From positions 27,067 through 91,066 of the forward strand of contig NZ_MTQD01000019.1 of the NCBI RefSeq assembly GCF_001974875.1: a stretch of DNA of 64,000 bases, read 5' to 3'. The position numbers and the translations under genes were made by a program. Below, piece after piece: positions 27,169 through 35,935 of the stretch (position 1 is its first letter; the number at the start of each line of letters is the position of its first letter). The notes below the pieces were generated by a model. It was not told where the DNA came from, searched no databases, and saw only the letters and a program-made list of their open reading frames with translations. This DNA comes from Pseudoalteromonas sp. EB27 (GTDB lineage: Bacteria; Pseudomonadota; Gammaproteobacteria; Enterobacterales; Alteromonadaceae).

Positions 27169-27374
27169 TCCTCAGCATTGGCTGCTATTTTATAACTAAT
27201 TAAAAATACTACTGCCAATATAAGCGGAATCGGCGCCGCAATGTAGCCAAAAACATCCGAATTCGCAAAACTCGCACCTGCTAAGTGGGCTACTAACCCT
27301 AATACAAATGCGATGACTGCAAGACCTACCACTATTAACTCTGCTTTATTTTGTTTCGCTGTTTTTGCATGCAT
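27165..27374 (-). CDS. small two-helix membrane protein
   Basis: 69 residues. A basic N-terminus, a first helix (about 13-32), a short loop and a second helix (about 43-63). An AGGAGAG ribosome-binding site lies upstream of the ATG. Unknown function; convergent with the hydrolase. Confidence 0.65.
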   Translation of the reverse strand: MHAKTAKQNKAELIVVGLAVIAFVLGLVAHLAGASFANSDVFGYIAAPIPLILAVVFLISYKIAANAED

Positions 27375-27708
27375 GTTATCTCTCCTAATTATTTCGACAC
27401 ACTTATTATGCGCCGTTAGGGTGGATGATTTTTGACCTGCATCAATAAAAAAATAGCTAAATTATCGCCTTGAATAAAGTTTGTTTTAGATCATAATTTA
27501 TACTTATTTAGCGTTTATTTACTTTTAAGGGGTGGTATTTTTATTAATCAGACCCATTTCTATTAATAGTTAGAGGTGCGTATTGATATCAAAAGCAGTT
27601 AATAGGTTAAAGCTATTAACTAGATATATTTAAACGATTTTACTAAACAATAAAAATCCGCGATACTTATCACAAGTTCACAAACAAACGGTTATTCAGG
27701 AGCAAGTT
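27375..27708. other. regulatory region between the small membrane protein and dps
   Basis: AT-rich. It contains an 8-bp inverted repeat GTTAATAG / CTATTAAC (27598-27620) and, upstream, a related CTATTAATAG. An AGGAG site precedes dps at about 27700. I could not assign an OxyR or IHF site with confidence, and there is no hidden frame of note. Confidence 0.5.
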
Positions 27709-28182
27709 ATGTCACATGTAAACGCAATTGGTCTAAACAGTGCAAAAAGCGAAGACATCATAAAGTCACTCAATACATTATTGAGTAGCTACCAGATTCA
27801 ATACATGAACGCGCGTGGCTTTCACTGGAACATTAAAGGCCGTAACTTTTTTGAACTACACGTTAAATTTGAAGAAATTTATAACTTACTACTTCTAAAA
27901 GTAGACGAAGTTGCAGAACGTATTTTAACGTTAGATGGTGCGCCTCTACATGCATTTTCTGATTACCTTGAAGTAAGTAAAATTAAAGAAGCTAAAGGTA
28001 TTAGTGATGGCGTTACAGCCGTAGAAAACCTACTTGCTGGTTACAGCACATTAATTCACATGCAGCGTGATATTTTAAGCCAAGCTGGTGATGCAGATGA
28101 TGAAGGTACTGCCTCACTAATGAGCGATTACATCTCAGAGCAAGAAAAACTGGTTTGGATGCTAAAGGCTTACTTAGACTAA
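27709..28182 (+). CDS. dps: Dps DNA-protection ferritin
   Basis: 157 residues, a ferritin-like four-helix protein. The ferroxidase signature is clear: GFHWNIKGRNFFELHVKFEEIY, then DEVAERILTLDGAP. Dps dodecamers oxidise and store iron with H2O2 and coat DNA in stationary phase or under oxidative stress. An AGGAGC ribosome-binding site stands eight bases before the ATG. Single-gene unit followed by two hairpins. Confidence 0.95.
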   Translation: MSHVNAIGLNSAKSEDIIKSLNTLLSSYQIQYMNARGFHWNIKGRNFFELHVKFEEIYNLLLLKVDEVAERILTLDGAPLHAFSDYLEVSKIKEAKGISDGVTAVENLLAGYSTLIHMQRDILSQAGDADDEGTASLMSDYISEQEKLVWMLKAYLD

Positions 28183-28196
28183 ACTAGCAAAAAAAA

Positions 28197-28315
28197 GCCC
28201 TCAATGAAGAGGGCCACAAATAGGGATAAATCGTTAAATAATCAAGCGATTCGGTTACTATATTAGCCTGCTCCCAATACTAAACAACGCCCCTGTTACC
28301 AGTGGCGTTGTTTTT
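28197..28315 (+). terminator. two terminator-like hairpins after dps
   Basis: GCCCTC / GAGGGC at 28197-28214 with no T-run, and AACAACGCC / GGCGTTGTT at 28283-28312 followed by TTT. The second is the better terminator. Confidence 0.6.
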
Positions 28316-28330
28316 GGTTTAAGTGGGTAC

Positions 28331-28367
28331 AATGCTCATATATTGGGATAAACAATATATGAGCATT
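28331..28367. repeat. perfect 15-bp inverted repeat between convergent genes
   Basis: AATGCTCATATATTG and CAATATATGAGCATT with a 7-base loop. It is positioned between dps and the TonB receptor, downstream of both, and is too AT-rich and lacks a T-run to be an ordinary terminator. Confidence 0.8.
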
Positions 28368-28391
28368 ACTGCTCTCATTATTTTTTCCAAT

Positions 28392-28420
28392 AAAAAAGCC
28401 CCAGCGATACTGGGGCTTTG
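28392..28420 (-). terminator. intrinsic terminator after the TonB-dependent receptor
   Basis: On the minus strand AAAGCCCCAG / CTGGGGCTTTTTT around TATCG, with T6 downstream. Confidence 0.87.
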
Positions 28421-28465
28421 TGAACGTAACTAATTAAGTAACTATATTAGTGTCGTTATTGCTGG

Positions 28466-31408
28466 TTAGAACTTACTTCTAAAACCGATGTAGAATGATT
28501 GACCAATTGGGTCGTACGTACCTGCATCAGTTTCAGTACCAGTACTTGAACCACTTACACCCGATAAAATGCGCGGTGGCTCTTTATCAAATAAGTTACT
28601 TGCACCAGCGTAAAGCTCTGTTGAATCGCTGATATGGTAACTTGCTTGAACATCATGATACGTTACTGAACCAATCCCTACTCCACCTGGAGCAATACCA
28701 AAACCACTTAAGAATTGATCATCAAAGTCTGCAGCGCCAATGTAAGTTAAGCTCCAGTTAAAATCAAAGTCGTTAAGTTTATAACCAAAGTTCCAGTTAG
28801 CTTTATGCTCTGATGCACCAATTTCTCCAGCAAACTCATCTTTATCAGCGCCTGGAAGTGGAATGCTATAACCATCGATTAGGTAAGTATAAGCAAGGCG
28901 AGTTCTAAACGCACCTGGACCAATATCAGTAGAGTACGTTAGTGTTAAATCAACACCTTCTGTACCTAAACCACCACTGTTAGATACACCACTGTCGATA
29001 AATTCTAGTGAACCAGCACTATTATTACCTGATGGCGCACTACGACGAGTTACAAAGTCACAAAAGCTTGTATCGCCGCCGCCATAACATTGGTCAAGAA
29101 TAAACTGACGAGGGGTTGATACTATTGCATCTGTAATTTCGATATCAAAGTAATCAAGCGTAATGTCTAGTCCTGAAATTAGGTTTTCTGGTGTAAATAC
29201 TAAACCTACTGTTACAGAGTCACCAACTTCTTCTTTTAAATCTTGGTTGCCACGGTTAAAGCCACTAATACCTTGTAAGTCAGACTGGTTAAGCGTGAAC
29301 TCACCATTTGAAGCGATATTAGTTGTAACACCACCATCTGTACGACAAGCATCACCAGCAGCACCACCGCCACTATTAGTAACACCTAAACATGGATCGT
29401 TTAAACCACTTGGGAACGTTTGTGAAGGCGGAGAAAATAGTTCATCGATATTTGGAGCACGCGTTGAACGAGCACGAGTAGCACGTAAACGTAAGCTATC
29501 CATTACTTCCCAATCAACACCCACATTCCAACTTTCGGTGTTACCGACTGTTGAATAATCAGATAAACGAACTGCTGCATTCATCGTTACAGTATCAAGT
29601 ACTGGGATGTTTGCTTCTACATAGTACTCTGTTACGTCAAACGAGCCTTCTGTTGCTGGGATTGCATTACCTGCATTAAGACCGGCTTGCTGTAGTGCAT
29701 CAAATTCACTGCGTGAAAATTCTTCGCGGTATTCAAAACCAGCAGCAATACCCACCGTACCTGCTGGTAAATCAAATAAATCACCTGAGATATTACCACC
29801 AATGATCTCTTGCTCAACTGACGTTGAAAGAGAGCTAGGTGCACTTACAAAATCAATAGCTCCTTGTGATAACGAATTAAAACCATAAATGTCTACAGGC
29901 GCACAGTTAAAGCCGCGAGCTGTCGCATCGATACAGATAGCCTCGTCAGTAATACCGTCACCATCTAAATCTTGGCTATCAATAACAGCTTCTAAACCTT
30001 GACGGAAGCTTTGCACGTTGACTAAACCACCAGAAACTTGCTGCTCTTTTGTTTTACCATATACGTAGTAAGTATCGTAAAACCAACCATCTGCTATTTC
30101 ACCTTGAAAACCAAGCGCTAAACGGAATGTATCACGCTCTGCTCGTGCTCCACGGTTACCAATGTCACTCAAACGTTTTGCAAAAAAGATATCACGCATA
30201 CCATCACCATCGGTGTCGGTTGCTGCGTTATATATATCGTCTGGTACAAATGCATTTCGTAATATTTCACCGTTTACATTAAATTCAATCGGTACTTGGC
30301 CATTTGCATAAATATCATCAGAAGCAAAAGGGAACGGCTCTAATTCAGAAACAGTTGTTGTTGCAGCGTAAGTGCCTTCATAAAAAAAGCTATGCTTGTC
30401 ACTTAACTCATAGCTACCATTTGATGCGAATAAGTAGCGCTCTGTAGGTATTGCTATTGTACGTACGCCGCTTCGGTTAAAACCATTTGCATCTACGCCA
30501 TCGCCACCATTAGTACTAAATGAGTTTTGTAGGTTGTTTGCATCATTAAACGTAAATGTTTCATCCCCTGCGCTAAAACGACCTTGTGGTGGGAATGAAG
30601 ATAAAAACGGGCTTACCGCATCAAATACAGAGCCTGGGTTTGCTACTGGATCATCTTCGAAGAAAATACCTGAAAATTGGTCTACCGCTGAGCGATCACG
30701 GTCACGTGAGAAAACAGCACCTTGATCAGAGTAACCAAGGTGAAACATGGCGTGCCCTTTACCATCTGAGCTTGATAAGCCTGAGGTAAAGTTAAATTGG
30801 CGTGACTCATCATCACCTTCACTCGATTCACCGTACTGACCTTCAAACTCAACGCCTTCAAAGTCATCTTTTAGTACAAAGTTAACTACACCAGCAACAG
30901 CGTCAGAGCCATAAACTGATGAAGCACCACCGGTCATAATTTCAACACGTTCGATAAATTGGCTCGGAATAGTATTTAAATCGACAGCAGAGCTGCCAGG
31001 TACACCAGAAACATAACGGCGACCATTAACTAAAACCAATGTACGGTTAGAGCCTAAATTACGTAAATCAACTGTAGCAACCCCCGCACTGGCTGTATTA
31101 AAGTTTGAATTAGTACGGCTAATAGCTGGCGAACCAAATGCTGGGTTCTCTAGCAGTAAATCTTGAATATTTAATGATCCCGATGCATCAATAGCGGCAC
31201 TATCTACAACTTGGATAGGCGCTGATGACATCGCCTCAGCTGAACGAATACGAGAACCTGTAACTTGTACACGTTCTATTTTAGTAATTTCGTCATCTTC
31301 TGCAGCCACACCTTGAAATGAAATGCTTGCAAGTATGGCGCTGCTTAGCGCAACTGTTAACGACGATTTTTTAAATAATCGCGCGCTACCTTTGTTAGTT
31401 AATGTCAT
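28466..31408 (-). CDS. TonB-dependent outer-membrane receptor
   Basis: 980 residues from MTLTNKGSARLFKKSS at 31408, with an AGGGGAA ribosome-binding site; the frame extends 29 codons upstream without a signal sequence. A signal peptide (about 1-36) is followed by the plug domain: ITKIERVQVTGSRI, QDLLLENPAFG, NLGSNRTLVLVNGRRYV, ERVEIMTGGASSVYGSDAVAGVVNFVLKDDF. A long 22-strand barrel ends in the aromatic residue of YIGFRSKF. The plug and barrel resemble the large peptide/polysaccharide-type receptors of Alteromonadales rather than a Fur-regulated siderophore receptor; no Fur box is visible upstream. The ligand is unknown. It is divergent from a LytTR regulator. Confidence 0.93.
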   Translation of the reverse strand: MTLTNKGSARLFKKSSLTVALSSAILASISFQGVAAEDDEITKIERVQVTGSRIRSAEAMSSAPIQVVDSAAIDASGSLNIQDLLLENPAFGSPAISRTNSNFNTASAGVATVDLRNLGSNRTLVLVNGRRYVSGVPGSSAVDLNTIPSQFIERVEIMTGGASSVYGSDAVAGVVNFVLKDDFEGVEFEGQYGESSEGDDESRQFNFTSGLSSSDGKGHAMFHLGYSDQGAVFSRDRDRSAVDQFSGIFFEDDPVANPGSVFDAVSPFLSSFPPQGRFSAGDETFTFNDANNLQNSFSTNGGDGVDANGFNRSGVRTIAIPTERYLFASNGSYELSDKHSFFYEGTYAATTTVSELEPFPFASDDIYANGQVPIEFNVNGEILRNAFVPDDIYNAATDTDGDGMRDIFFAKRLSDIGNRGARAERDTFRLALGFQGEIADGWFYDTYYVYGKTKEQQVSGGLVNVQSFRQGLEAVIDSQDLDGDGITDEAICIDATARGFNCAPVDIYGFNSLSQGAIDFVSAPSSLSTSVEQEIIGGNISGDLFDLPAGTVGIAAGFEYREEFSRSEFDALQQAGLNAGNAIPATEGSFDVTEYYVEANIPVLDTVTMNAAVRLSDYSTVGNTESWNVGVDWEVMDSLRLRATRARSTRAPNIDELFSPPSQTFPSGLNDPCLGVTNSGGGAAGDACRTDGGVTTNIASNGEFTLNQSDLQGISGFNRGNQDLKEEVGDSVTVGLVFTPENLISGLDITLDYFDIEITDAIVSTPRQFILDQCYGGGDTSFCDFVTRRSAPSGNNSAGSLEFIDSGVSNSGGLGTEGVDLTLTYSTDIGPGAFRTRLAYTYLIDGYSIPLPGADKDEFAGEIGASEHKANWNFGYKLNDFDFNWSLTYIGAADFDDQFLSGFGIAPGGVGIGSVTYHDVQASYHISDSTELYAGASNLFDKEPPRILSGVSGSSTGTETDAGTYDPIGQSFYIGFRSKF

Positions 31409-31433
31409 ATAATTCCCCTGAATTGTTATTTTT

Positions 31434-31449
31434 GTAACTAAATAGTTAC
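31434..31449. promoter_or_regulatory. small palindrome in the TonB receptor leader
   Basis: GTAACT / AGTTAC around AAAT, about 26 bases upstream of the receptor ATG. It could be an operator for the divergently encoded LytTR protein, although that family usually binds direct repeats. Confidence 0.3.
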
Positions 31450-31646
31450 TTCGCGGATTACAGTAAGGGGATTTATTTAAACACTCTACGTGCATTATTT
31501 ATGAGGCGTAATCTTTGGTATGAATAGCTAGTTTGATGGGATTAATTAGTACGTCACAATTATTTTATAAATATATTGTACTTTTCATAACAGTTTTTCC
31601 GCTAAGCACGGTCTTTGTTACTATATACAGCAAGAGATATAAAATA

Positions 31647-32399
31647 ATGGTCGCTTCTTTTCATGCATTAACTTTTGTTAGTAACACTAAGTTTGCAACA
31701 TTTTTAACAAAGCGCGTGCAAGAGCACCGACACTTTGAATCTCAATCTTTTATTCAGGCAAACAGATTAGATCAAATAGATACAGATCAATACAACGTAC
31801 TTTTTTACGAACTAACCAATCTGGCTGATCCTATGCAAATAGTGCATTTAACAGAGCTCGCTAAAAAGCTTAAGTTAGTCATTATTGCCCAGTCGGGTCA
31901 TTTTGCGAGTTTTGCTTTTGAAGTTGGCGCTGTTGATTTTTTAATAGTAGATTCTACAGCACCGCGTATTGATAAATGCTTTGATAAACTAATTCACCTT
32001 TGCCCGATTGCAAGCGCGGCTGAGCGCCAATATCAACAGAGCACACAAACCGAAAAACCATCATCACATATTGTAGTTAAAGATGTAGGTAAGGTAAGGC
32101 TAATTGATATAAAAGATATTATTTGGATTAATGGTGCGGGCAATTATGTAGAGCTGCATTTTACCCAAGGTAGTACACCGGTATTACACCGCGAAACCAT
32201 GAAAAATATTGAACAGCAGCTAGAGCCAGAAGGGTTTATTCGTATTCATCGCTCGACGCTGGTAAGAAAACAAGCTATTTGCGAACTGATGCCTACCGAC
32301 AGTGGCGATTATAAAGTAAGACTTAAAAACGACATGTGCTTAAACCTTTCAAGGCGCTATAAAGGGTGTTTAGAGAGTATTATAAGCCCTCTTCAGTAG
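31647..32399 (+). CDS. LytTR-domain DNA-binding regulator with degenerate receiver-like half
   Basis: 250 residues from the ATG at 31647, which has an AAGAG upstream; the frame opens at 31533 and would add 38 residues including a hydrophobic stretch with no ribosome-binding site. The N-terminal half (about 1-125) has the alternating pattern of a receiver (VLFYELTNLADPM, KLVIIAQSGHFASFAFEVGAVDFLI) but lacks the acidic pair and phosphorylatable Asp in the usual place. The C-terminal LytTR domain (about 150-250) has IIWINGAGNYVELHF, RETMKNIEQQL and FIRIHRSTLVRK. A likely non-phosphorylated regulator, possibly of the divergent TonB receptor. Confidence 0.8.
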   Translation: MVASFHALTFVSNTKFATFLTKRVQEHRHFESQSFIQANRLDQIDTDQYNVLFYELTNLADPMQIVHLTELAKKLKLVIIAQSGHFASFAFEVGAVDFLIVDSTAPRIDKCFDKLIHLCPIASAAERQYQQSTQTEKPSSHIVVKDVGKVRLIDIKDIIWINGAGNYVELHFTQGSTPVLHRETMKNIEQQLEPEGFIRIHRSTLVRKQAICELMPTDSGDYKVRLKNDMCLNLSRRYKGCLESIISPLQ

Positions 32400-32421
32400 C
32401 GGTTTATAATACTCATATTAA

Positions 32422-32820
32422 TTACCAGTTCTGTTTTATATAACTATCACTTGGATGCACTAATAAATAGCTTTCGGTATCTTTATAAAAATTAACTTCT
32501 ACATCGCTATTTTTCCATACCTTTTCAAACATATCTTTAGCTATGATATTAATGTTTATATAGTCAACACGTTGATAGCCACGCTCTTTTACACCCGCAA
32601 AATAGGCCTCTAACGAATCAAGACTATCTAAAGTTAACAGTTCAAACTCTTTTAAGTTAACAACCACAAACTTAATTGTATTTTTAGGATGAAAGCTCAA
32701 TTCTTGAATAACACCATTAGTTAACGATGTTATACCTTCATTGTTAAAGCTCCCCTTCAACTTCAAATACATATGAGGGGGCTGTGAACAAATCTGAAAT
32801 TCGCCATGTGCTCCAAACAT
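32422..32820 (-). CDS. hypothetical protein, possibly STAS-like
   Basis: 132 residues, soluble. The middle section (TIKFVVVNLKEFELLTLDSLDSLEAYFAGVKE) alternates strand and helix as in STAS anti-sigma-factor-antagonist folds. It ends 22 bases from the convergent LytTR gene. Function unknown; the fold comment is an impression only. Confidence 0.6.
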   Translation of the reverse strand: MFGAHGEFQICSQPPHMYLKLKGSFNNEGITSLTNGVIQELSFHPKNTIKFVVVNLKEFELLTLDSLDSLEAYFAGVKERGYQRVDYININIIAKDMFEKVWKNSDVEVNFYKDTESYLLVHPSDSYIKQNW

Positions 32821-32880
32821 AAATTACCTTCTATATATCAACTTCTATATATAGAGTAATACAATTTTCCGATTTTGCAG

Positions 32881-34956
32881 TTAATTTAACAGCGCAATAA
32901 AAAAGGCCATTTCGAGGGCTTTTTCTTCTAAGCTTTTAAAACGACCTGATGCACCGCCATGACCTGCATCCATATCCGTTTTAAAGACTAAAATGTTACT
33001 GTCTGTTTTAAGTTCACGCATTTTTGCAACCCACTTCATAGGCTCCCAATACTGTACTTGTGAGTCATGAAGACCGGTAGTAACGAGTATGTTCGGATAG
33101 TTTTGTGCGCTAATATTGTCATAAGGCGAGTAAGCTTCTATCACATCATAAAATTGAGGCTCATTTGGATTACCCCATTCATCGTATTCATTTGTTGTGA
33201 GTGGAATACTCTCATCAAGCATTGTGGTTAATACGTCTAAAAATGGTACATGACAGCCAACACCGCAATATAACTCTGGTGCCTGGTTTACAACCGCCCC
33301 CATTAATAAGCCACCAGCACTGCCGCCTGAGGCAAACACCTTATTGCTATCACAATAACCTTGATCAACAAGCGCTTTTGTCACATCAATAAAGTCACTA
33401 AAGCTATTTTGTTTATGCTCTTTTTTACCTTGCTCATACCATTCGCGGCCTAGCATTTCAGAGCCTCGGACATGCGCTATTACATAAACAAAACCACGAT
33501 CGAGCAAGCTCAGTGATGAGCTTGAAAAACTAGGATCAATCGTATAACCATAGGCGCCATAGCCGTATTGAAATAACGGATTTGTACCCTCTTTTTTAAA
33601 GCTGTCTTTTCGATAAACAACAGATACAGGTACTTCAACTCCGTCGCGTGCAGTTATCATTAACCGCTCCGACTGATAGTCATCAGCATTAAAACTACCG
33701 AGTACTTTTTGCTGTTTAAGTAATGTTTTTTCGCCCGTTGCTAAATCAACATCATATAAAGAGCCCGGTGTTGTTAAGCTCGAGTAATAAATACGCGCAG
33801 TGCGAGTGTCTGGCTCTGGGTTCATTGCTATTGCTGCATAATAACAAGGATCGGCAAACTCAAGTGCCATACGATCCCCTTGCTTATTAACAACTACAAA
33901 TCGAGCTTGCCCTTGCTCGCGTTCACTTAATACTAAAAAGTCATTAAATAACTCTACACCTTCAAGCAGTACATTTTCTCTGTGAACTGTATGCTCAAGC
34001 CATTGTGTTTTATCAGCAATCGTTTCGTTTGTTGCCGTCATTAGTCTAAAGTTTTTAGCTTGCCAGTTAGTCACAATATAAAATGTGTCACCTAGCTTAT
34101 CTACGTCAAACTCATGGCCATCTTCACGCGGCATTAATGCTTTAAATTCGCCAGTGGGCTTATTAGCATCCAGCACCCATGTATCGTTGGTCTCTGTCGA
34201 TGCTAAATCAATAATAATTAAGCCTTCGTCGCGGCTTTTACCAAGTCCCATAAAAAAGCTGCTGTCTTGCTCTTCATAAACCATTACGTCTTGGCTTTGC
34301 TCGCTGCCAAGCTCATGCCTAAATACTTGGTATCCTAGTAGCGTTTTTAAATCTTTTTTTACATAAAAAACGGTTTTATTGTCGTTAGCCCAAACAACTT
34401 GCCCTTCTGTATTTTCAAGTACATCAGGTAGCATTTCACCGGTCGCTAAGCTTTTAAAGCGAACATTATAAATACGACGCCCTTCAGTATCTTCGGAGTA
34501 AGCCATAAGCTGCTCACATGGGCTTAGTGCGACTTCTCCTAGTTCAAAAAACTCAAATCCCTCAGCTAATATATTTACATCGAGTAAAAGCTCTTTATTA
34601 TCAGCCTTTATGCTCGTGCTTCTATAATGGCGAGAGTACTCATCATCACCACGAACTTCTGAGTGATACCAGTATTTTCCGTCTTTAACGGGTACCGAGT
34701 TATCGTCTTTTACAATGCGTGCTTTTAACTCTTCAAAAAGTGTATTTTGAAGTGGCTTCATTGCAGCTAACTGTTCATCGCAATATGCATTTTCAGCATG
34801 TAAATGTGCAAGTACTTGCTCATCCTGACGATCGTCATCACGCATCCAATAGTAATTATCAGTGCGTATTTTATTATGAGTACTTAATGTATGGGCTTGC
34901 TGTTTAGCAATCGGGAAATTAGGTAATAAACTTAAAGAGTAGTCAGGACGAGACAC
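32881..34956 (-). CDS. ptrB: oligopeptidase B (prolyl oligopeptidase family)
   Basis: 691 residues. An N-terminal helix and seven-bladed propeller (about 80-420) cover a C-terminal alpha/beta hydrolase. The triad is Ser about 546 in SGGSAGG, Asp about 631 in GLHDSQVQYWEP and His about 666 in DAGHGGASGRF. Acidic residues near the active site and NYYWMRDD at the N-terminus fit oligopeptidase B, which cleaves short peptides after Lys/Arg in the cytoplasm. The start shown is a GTG with no clear ribosome-binding site, and its first 20 residues go beyond the E. coli enzyme, so the start is uncertain. A terminator at 35005-35035 separates it from the upstream gene. Confidence 0.9.
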   Translation of the reverse strand: MSRPDYSLSLLPNFPIAKQQAHTLSTHNKIRTDNYYWMRDDDRQDEQVLAHLHAENAYCDEQLAAMKPLQNTLFEELKARIVKDDNSVPVKDGKYWYHSEVRGDDEYSRHYRSTSIKADNKELLLDVNILAEGFEFFELGEVALSPCEQLMAYSEDTEGRRIYNVRFKSLATGEMLPDVLENTEGQVVWANDNKTVFYVKKDLKTLLGYQVFRHELGSEQSQDVMVYEEQDSSFFMGLGKSRDEGLIIIDLASTETNDTWVLDANKPTGEFKALMPREDGHEFDVDKLGDTFYIVTNWQAKNFRLMTATNETIADKTQWLEHTVHRENVLLEGVELFNDFLVLSEREQGQARFVVVNKQGDRMALEFADPCYYAAIAMNPEPDTRTARIYYSSLTTPGSLYDVDLATGEKTLLKQQKVLGSFNADDYQSERLMITARDGVEVPVSVVYRKDSFKKEGTNPLFQYGYGAYGYTIDPSFSSSSLSLLDRGFVYVIAHVRGSEMLGREWYEQGKKEHKQNSFSDFIDVTKALVDQGYCDSNKVFASGGSAGGLLMGAVVNQAPELYCGVGCHVPFLDVLTTMLDESIPLTTNEYDEWGNPNEPQFYDVIEAYSPYDNISAQNYPNILVTTGLHDSQVQYWEPMKWVAKMRELKTDSNILVFKTDMDAGHGGASGRFKSLEEKALEMAFFIALLN

Positions 34957-35004
34957 AACAAAACCAATTAAAAAAATAATGTGATTTGCAGTTTATCATA
35001 AAAA

Positions 35005-35035
35005 TAAAAAAGCCCATCCAATAGTTGGATGGGCT
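35005..35035 (-). terminator. intrinsic terminator after the GbpA-like gene
   Basis: On the minus strand AGCCCATCCA / TGGATGGGCT around ACTAT, followed by TTTTTTATTTTT. It lies between the GbpA-like remnant and ptrB. Confidence 0.88.
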
Positions 35036-35098
35036 AAAACGGTAAACGCTTCATTATTAAAACCGCTATACCTTTGGGAAGATAATTCACTAACAACC

Positions 35099-35668
35099 TT
35101 ATATTTGCTGCCAAGCCATAGCCCAACTTTGTCCAACACCGGGCTCGAACATAAACTTTTTATCGTCACTCGCGCGGCAAAACTCATTAAATGGCCAAGG
35201 CCTACATTGATAAACATGCCCTGTTTTTGGCTGCAATACCTTTGTACCCGCATTATAGTTTTCACAATTTTCAGGGTACACGTAATCATAAGAATCAAGG
35301 TTATTAACAACACGCTCGTCGCATTTTGCAATACAATGAAAATCGACATGCGCTTTACATATACCACTGCTTTGCAATGCAAAAATTTCATTATTTCTAT
35401 AGGCTACAATTAAGCCTTGCTCGGTCATTTTACCTGCGCTAACCAGAGGAACATGCACGTTAATATGCTCGGCAACTAAGCGTGGCCATGCGTGAGGTTC
35501 ACCTTGCTCAAGCGAGGTGATTTTGTAATCAAATGATAAACTAACTAGCTCTCCTTGCATGTCGTAAAAGGTTACACTCACCACATCGCCAATAAACAAT
35601 TGGGTATGATGATTTAAGCAACCTATTGTTGACCACTTTCCACAGGCCAACGACGTATGCATAAACAC
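35099..35668 (-). CDS. truncated GbpA-like protein: domain 2 plus chitin-binding module only
   Basis: 189 residues from a GTG with AAGG seven bases upstream. Residues about 20-108 match GbpA domain 2 (LFIGDVVSVTFYD, QGE, KITSLEQG, AEHINV, SAGK, NNEIFALQSSG). Residues about 128-189 match the GbpA C-terminal chitin-binding module (YDYVYPEN, YNAGTKVLQ, VYQCRPWPF, FEPGVGQSWAMAW). Full GbpA (about 480 residues: signal peptide, LPMO, domain 2, domain 3, chitin-binding) lacks here its signal peptide, LPMO and domain 3. Without an export signal the product should stay in the cytoplasm, so this is probably a decaying gene. A c-di-GMP-I riboswitch lies in its leader, as before Vibrio cholerae gbpA. Family comparison is from memory. 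Confidence 0.75.
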   Translation of the reverse strand: MFMHTSLACGKWSTIGCLNHHTQLFIGDVVSVTFYDMQGELVSLSFDYKITSLEQGEPHAWPRLVAEHINVHVPLVSAGKMTEQGLIVAYRNNEIFALQSSGICKAHVDFHCIAKCDERVVNNLDSYDYVYPENCENYNAGTKVLQPKTGHVYQCRPWPFNEFCRASDDKKFMFEPGVGQSWAMAWQQI

Positions 35669-35754
35669 GGCAACACCTTAAGAGTTACAAAATCTTATCC
35701 ATACACTATGGATACACAAAAAATACACTGAGGGCAAGTGATACATAACAACAC

Positions 35755-35850
35755 GTTATGCAGTAGTCCCGCTACCATAGCTTTATAAAAAGCCTTAGAC
35801 CGGAAACTTTGCGCCCTAATCTTTCGATTAGTTTGCCAGCAATGCGGCGA
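35755..35850 (-). promoter_or_regulatory. cyclic di-GMP-I (GEMM) riboswitch
   Basis: Reading the minus strand: GGCAAAC (35831-35837), a stem CTAATC-GAAA-GATTAG, GGGCGCAAAG (core CGCAAAG at 35807-35813), CCGGTCTAA (35795-35803), then GGTAGCGGGACTACTG (35761-35776). These are the conserved GEMM-I blocks in order, with the GAAA tetraloop of P2 and its receptor arm in P3. Just outside, GUUAUGC upstream and GCAUAAC downstream can pair, and GCAUAAC can instead pair with a GUUAUG eleven bases on, a plausible switch. The leader runs about 90 bases to the GbpA-like start at 35668. Confidence 0.88.
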
Positions 35851-35894
35851 TTATAATTCGGCCCCGCATAACAATCAAACAAAAGAATGTAACC

Positions 35895-35926
35895 AAAAAT
35901 AAAAACCAATCCTTTAAGATTGGTTT
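35895..35926 (-). terminator. intrinsic terminator after the cytochrome b561 gene
   Basis: Minus strand AAACCAATC / GATTGGTTT around TTAAAG, followed by TTATTTTTGG. Confidence 0.83.
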
Positions 35927-35935
35927 AATGTGTTT

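Noticed and set aside
34996..35391. Minus-strand 131-codon frame
   Set aside because: It overlaps the GbpA-like gene in another frame and crosses its terminator; no ribosome-binding site and no protein-like composition.
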